A stretch of 64,000 nt of DNA, taken from contig JAJTWY010000005.1 in the NCBI GenBank assembly GCA_021463165.1, forward strand, positions 1-64,000, written 5' to 3'. Made by a program: the position numbers and the translations under genes. The notes under the pieces are model-generated. The model saw only the letters and a list, made by a program, of their open reading frames with translations. It did not search any database and was not told the origin of the DNA. Shown piece after piece: positions 61,952 through 64,000 of the stretch (its first letter is position 1; the number at the start of each line of letters is the position of its first letter). This DNA comes from Pyrinomonadaceae bacterium (GTDB lineage: Bacteria; Acidobacteriota; Blastocatellia; Pyrinomonadales; Pyrinomonadaceae).

Positions 61952-62698
61952 ATGGATCATAAGACGACAGTCGAAATATGCGTCGATTCTGTAGAATCTG
62001 CGGTCGCAGCCCAAGCCGGTGGCGCGGATCGGGTCGAGCTTTGCGACAATCTGATGGAAGGCGGCACGACCCCGAGTTTCGGGGCCATTGAGGTTGCACG
62101 CGAGCTTCTTAGCATCAGACTGCATGTAATAATCCGTCCGCGTGGAGGCGATTTTCTTTATTCCGAACCTGAATTTGAGATCATGAAACGCGATATCGAT
62201 GCAGCGAAACGGCTTGGTGCCGACGGGGTTGTCATTGGAATGCTTGCTGCCGACGGTAGGATTGATATCGCAAGAACCAAGGAACTGACCGACCTGGCCA
62301 GACCAATGTCAGTCACGTTTCATCGGGCCTTCGATGTTTGCCGAGACGCGTTCAAGGCAGTTGATCAGCTTGCGGAGATCGGTGTTGACCGCATTTTGAC
62401 CTCGGGCCAGGAGGCGACCGCCGTCGAAGGCCTGGATCTTCTCACCGGCCTGGTGAAACACGCGGCTGACCGTATCACGATCATTGCATGCGGCAATCTG
62501 AACGAGCGAAATATCAGCAGAGTCATTACCTCTACCGGTGTGAAAGAAGTTCACTTTACCGCATTCAGTCAGGTTGCAAGCGATATGAGCTATCGTAATG
62601 AGCGTGTCTTTATGGGCGGCACACTTCGCCCGCCTGAGTACTCTCGCTCCGTTACCGATGCGAAGATCGTTCAGCGCGTCGTCGAGGCCGCACGTTGA
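61952..62698 (+). CDS. cutC: CutC family protein
   Basis: 248 residues from ATG 61952; a TTG 33 bases upstream is in frame. A TIM-barrel protein with the CutC motifs VEICVDSVESAVAAQAGGADRVELCDNLMEGGTTPS, IIRPRGGDFLYSE, VIGMLAADGRID and TFHRAFDVCRD. It was first linked to copper homeostasis, and that role has been questioned, so a metal-related function is uncertain. It converges with the VOC gene with a 3-base gap. Confidence 0.93.
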   Translation: MDHKTTVEICVDSVESAVAAQAGGADRVELCDNLMEGGTTPSFGAIEVARELLSIRLHVIIRPRGGDFLYSEPEFEIMKRDIDAAKRLGADGVVIGMLAADGRIDIARTKELTDLARPMSVTFHRAFDVCRDAFKAVDQLAEIGVDRILTSGQEATAVEGLDLLTGLVKHAADRITIIACGNLNERNISRVITSTGVKEVHFTAFSQVASDMSYRNERVFMGGTLRPPEYSRSVTDAKIVQRVVEAAR

Positions 62699-62701
62699 TC
62701 T

Positions 62702-63286
62702 CTAGGCCCCGGCAAATTTTGCAAAGGCTCCGCGGATGGGCGAGACCGGTGCGTCGGGTCGATAAAATGATAGGAGTTCCATCTCATGTTTCCCGGCCCG
62801 ATGATCTGCGAGCATCGAATCAGGTTCAAACTCCACCGCGACCGGGTTTGCGTAAAATGCGGTCTGCATGAATTCTGTGGCACTTTCCCCCGAGCCCAGA
62901 AGGTCGACCTGGAATTCCATCTGATTGCCGTCAGGATCGGCATAGTACATCGAGATCGTGATCCCGTGGTGGACACACCAATAGGGCTTGATACCGTGTT
63001 CTTTTAGATAGGCATAGTTTTCGAGCAGTTCCCCAACCGAAGAAAGCGAGTAGCCGACGTGGTCAACCCCGATGGCATCGTGCTTCTCGGTTTCACTGCC
63101 ATCCGGTTGTAAGACTGACATATCAGCAAAGGCAAACCGGTGATGTTCGTCGTCGTATGTCAAAAAAGCCAAGGCTGGATTCTGGAATTGAACCCGTGCA
63201 TCGAAGACCTTTGCATACCAATCGAGCATTTGGTTGAATCGGCGCGTTCTGTAAACAATATGGGGGAATTTAGGCACAATGGACAT
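62702..63286 (-). CDS. VOC-family dioxygenase-like protein
   Basis: 194 residues from ATG 63286, with GGGAGA upstream. Paired VOC modules are visible: PKFPHIVYRTRRFNQMLDWYAKVF and a second beginning GVDHVGYSLSSVGELLENYAYL and ending YYADPDGNQMEFQVDL. Candidate metal ligands are H9, the His of VDHVGY and the Glu of QMEFQ, as in extradiol dioxygenases. It may cleave a catechol-like ring, but no aromatic pathway is nearby. It is divergent from the GT2 gene. Confidence 0.85.
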   Translation of the reverse strand: MSIVPKFPHIVYRTRRFNQMLDWYAKVFDARVQFQNPALAFLTYDDEHHRFAFADMSVLQPDGSETEKHDAIGVDHVGYSLSSVGELLENYAYLKEHGIKPYWCVHHGITISMYYADPDGNQMEFQVDLLGSGESATEFMQTAFYANPVAVEFEPDSMLADHRAGKHEMELLSFYRPDAPVSPIRGAFAKFAGA

Positions 63287-63410
63287 GGTTTTCTCCCGTG
63301 ACGGTATCTTGATAAACATAGTCGAATTCGTCCCGGCTGACAACCGCCGGATCGTACGACGTGCTTCGGATCGGAGAAAAGTGTAAATTAGTAGGTTCGT
63401 ATTTTAACTG

Positions 63411-64000
63411 ATGGAAGTTATTGATAAGCCAGATCCTGAACTTTCGCTCTTCCTCCCGGTCTTGGATGAGGAGGAGAACCTTCGGCCGATGCATGCCAAG
63501 ATCCAGTCTGCTCTCGCCGCGCTCGGCAAGTCGGCTGAGGTCATTTACGTCGACGACGGATCGACGGATCGATCCCTGGAAATTTTGAAGGACCTTGCAG
63601 CCTCGGACGACCGTGTGCGAGTTATTTCGCTACGAAGAAATTACGGCCAGACCGCGGCAATGTCGGCCGGGATCGACGCCGCGACGGGCGAGATCCTGAT
63701 ACCAATGGACGCCGATCTGCAAAATGATCCGGCCGATATTTCGCGGCTTCTTGACAAACTCAACGAGGGGTACGACGTCGTTTCCGGCTGGCGAAAGAAC
63801 CGGCAGGACAAGCTCGTTTCACGCAAGATCCCTTCGCAGATCGCAAACCGCATAATTTCATGGATCGGTGGTGTTCACCTTCACGATTACGGCTGTTCGC
63901 TAAAGGCCTATCGCCGAGATGTGATCCAGGACGTACGGCTTTACGGTGAAATGCACCGATTTATTCCGATCTATGCGTCGTGGGCCGGAGCCCGAGTCGC
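63411..64000 (+). CDS. GT2 glycosyltransferase, DPM1/GtrB-like (partial)
   Basis: The first 196 residues are visible from ATG 63411; the gene runs off the right edge. SLFLPVLDEEENLRPMHAKI, VIYVDDGSTDRSLEIL, the nucleotide-sugar motif PMDADLQNDPADI, and GYDVVSGWRKNRQD match the dolichyl/undecaprenyl-phosphate glycosyltransferase group. It would transfer a sugar from a nucleotide donor to a lipid carrier at the cytoplasmic face. C-terminal membrane helices, if any, lie outside the window. Confidence 0.9.
   Translation, partial: MEVIDKPDPELSLFLPVLDEEENLRPMHAKIQSALAALGKSAEVIYVDDGSTDRSLEILKDLAASDDRVRVISLRRNYGQTAAMSAGIDAATGEILIPMDADLQNDPADISRLLDKLNEGYDVVSGWRKNRQDKLVSRKIPSQIANRIISWIGGVHLHDYGCSLKAYRRDVIQDVRLYGEMHRFIPIYASWAGARV

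Overview
The window looks like a piece of chromosome from a Gram-negative, free-living member of the Acidobacteriota, most likely of the Blastocatellia type. This is an inference from gene content, not from a marker gene. Pointers are lipid A synthesis (lpxK), a TonB-dependent receptor, carboxypeptidase-regulatory-like exported proteins, a VWFA-related domain protein of the acidobacterial type, type IV pilus motor genes, and moderate GC content. Genes are densely packed and most are housekeeping.

Layout. 1-3.3 kb: the start of an exported regulatory-like-domain protein, a NarL-type response regulator with its kinase, and a secreted protein broken by one in-frame stop. 3.5-10.8 kb: rph and murI, a GNAT acetyltransferase, an exported tricorn-like protease, then truA with a thioesterase and an alpha/beta hydrolase. 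10.9-14.6 kb: an STT3-like GT-C membrane protein, a lipoprotein, an AI-2E family transporter and a 46-residue membrane protein. 14.6-18.2 kb (minus strand): lpxK, trpD, a trpG-like amidotransferase and a dienoyl-CoA-reductase-like SDR. 18.7-24.2 kb: the heat-shock locus hrcA-grpE-dnaK-higA-dnaJ, with an antitoxin gene lacking a toxin partner inserted before dnaJ. 24.3-30.1 kb: a SprT-like protein, a lipoprotein, selA, a REP-associated transposase bracketed by inverted arrays of an 80-bp repeat, and serC.

30.3-38 kb holds a TPR protein, a GNAT enzyme, a PhoR/PhoB-like pair, a SixA-like phosphatase and a LytS/LytTR pair. 38-44.3 kb holds a 650-bp intergenic region with a good promoter, a ZnuD-like TonB receptor, a dienelactone hydrolase, a membrane diguanylate cyclase, a PfkB kinase and a LysW-like zinc ribbon. 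44.4-52.4 kb is the most coherent functional block: an HD/GAF/GGDEF protein behind a sigma-54-like promoter, then pilB, a very basic secreted protein of unknown family, pilT and pilC, a terminator and tRNA-Ala(GGC). A PilZ protein lies close by at 53.6 kb, which suggests c-di-GMP control of pilus-driven motility.

52.7-64 kb: enoyl-CoA hydratase, trxB, an FmdB zinc ribbon, a VWA protein, thyA, a translationally coupled trio ending in a Trm112-like methyltransferase, a frameshifted four-helix-bundle gene, an HExxH protein, a second methyltransferase, cutC, a VOC protein and the start of a GT2 glycosyltransferase.

The most interesting unexplained structures are: the transposase with inverted 80-bp repeat arrays abutting the selA and serC stop codons; the unknown basic protein between pilB and pilT; palindromes shared between the HD/GGDEF and pilB upstream regions; a CIRCE-like operator over the hrcA start codon; and an orphan promoter at 38.03 kb.
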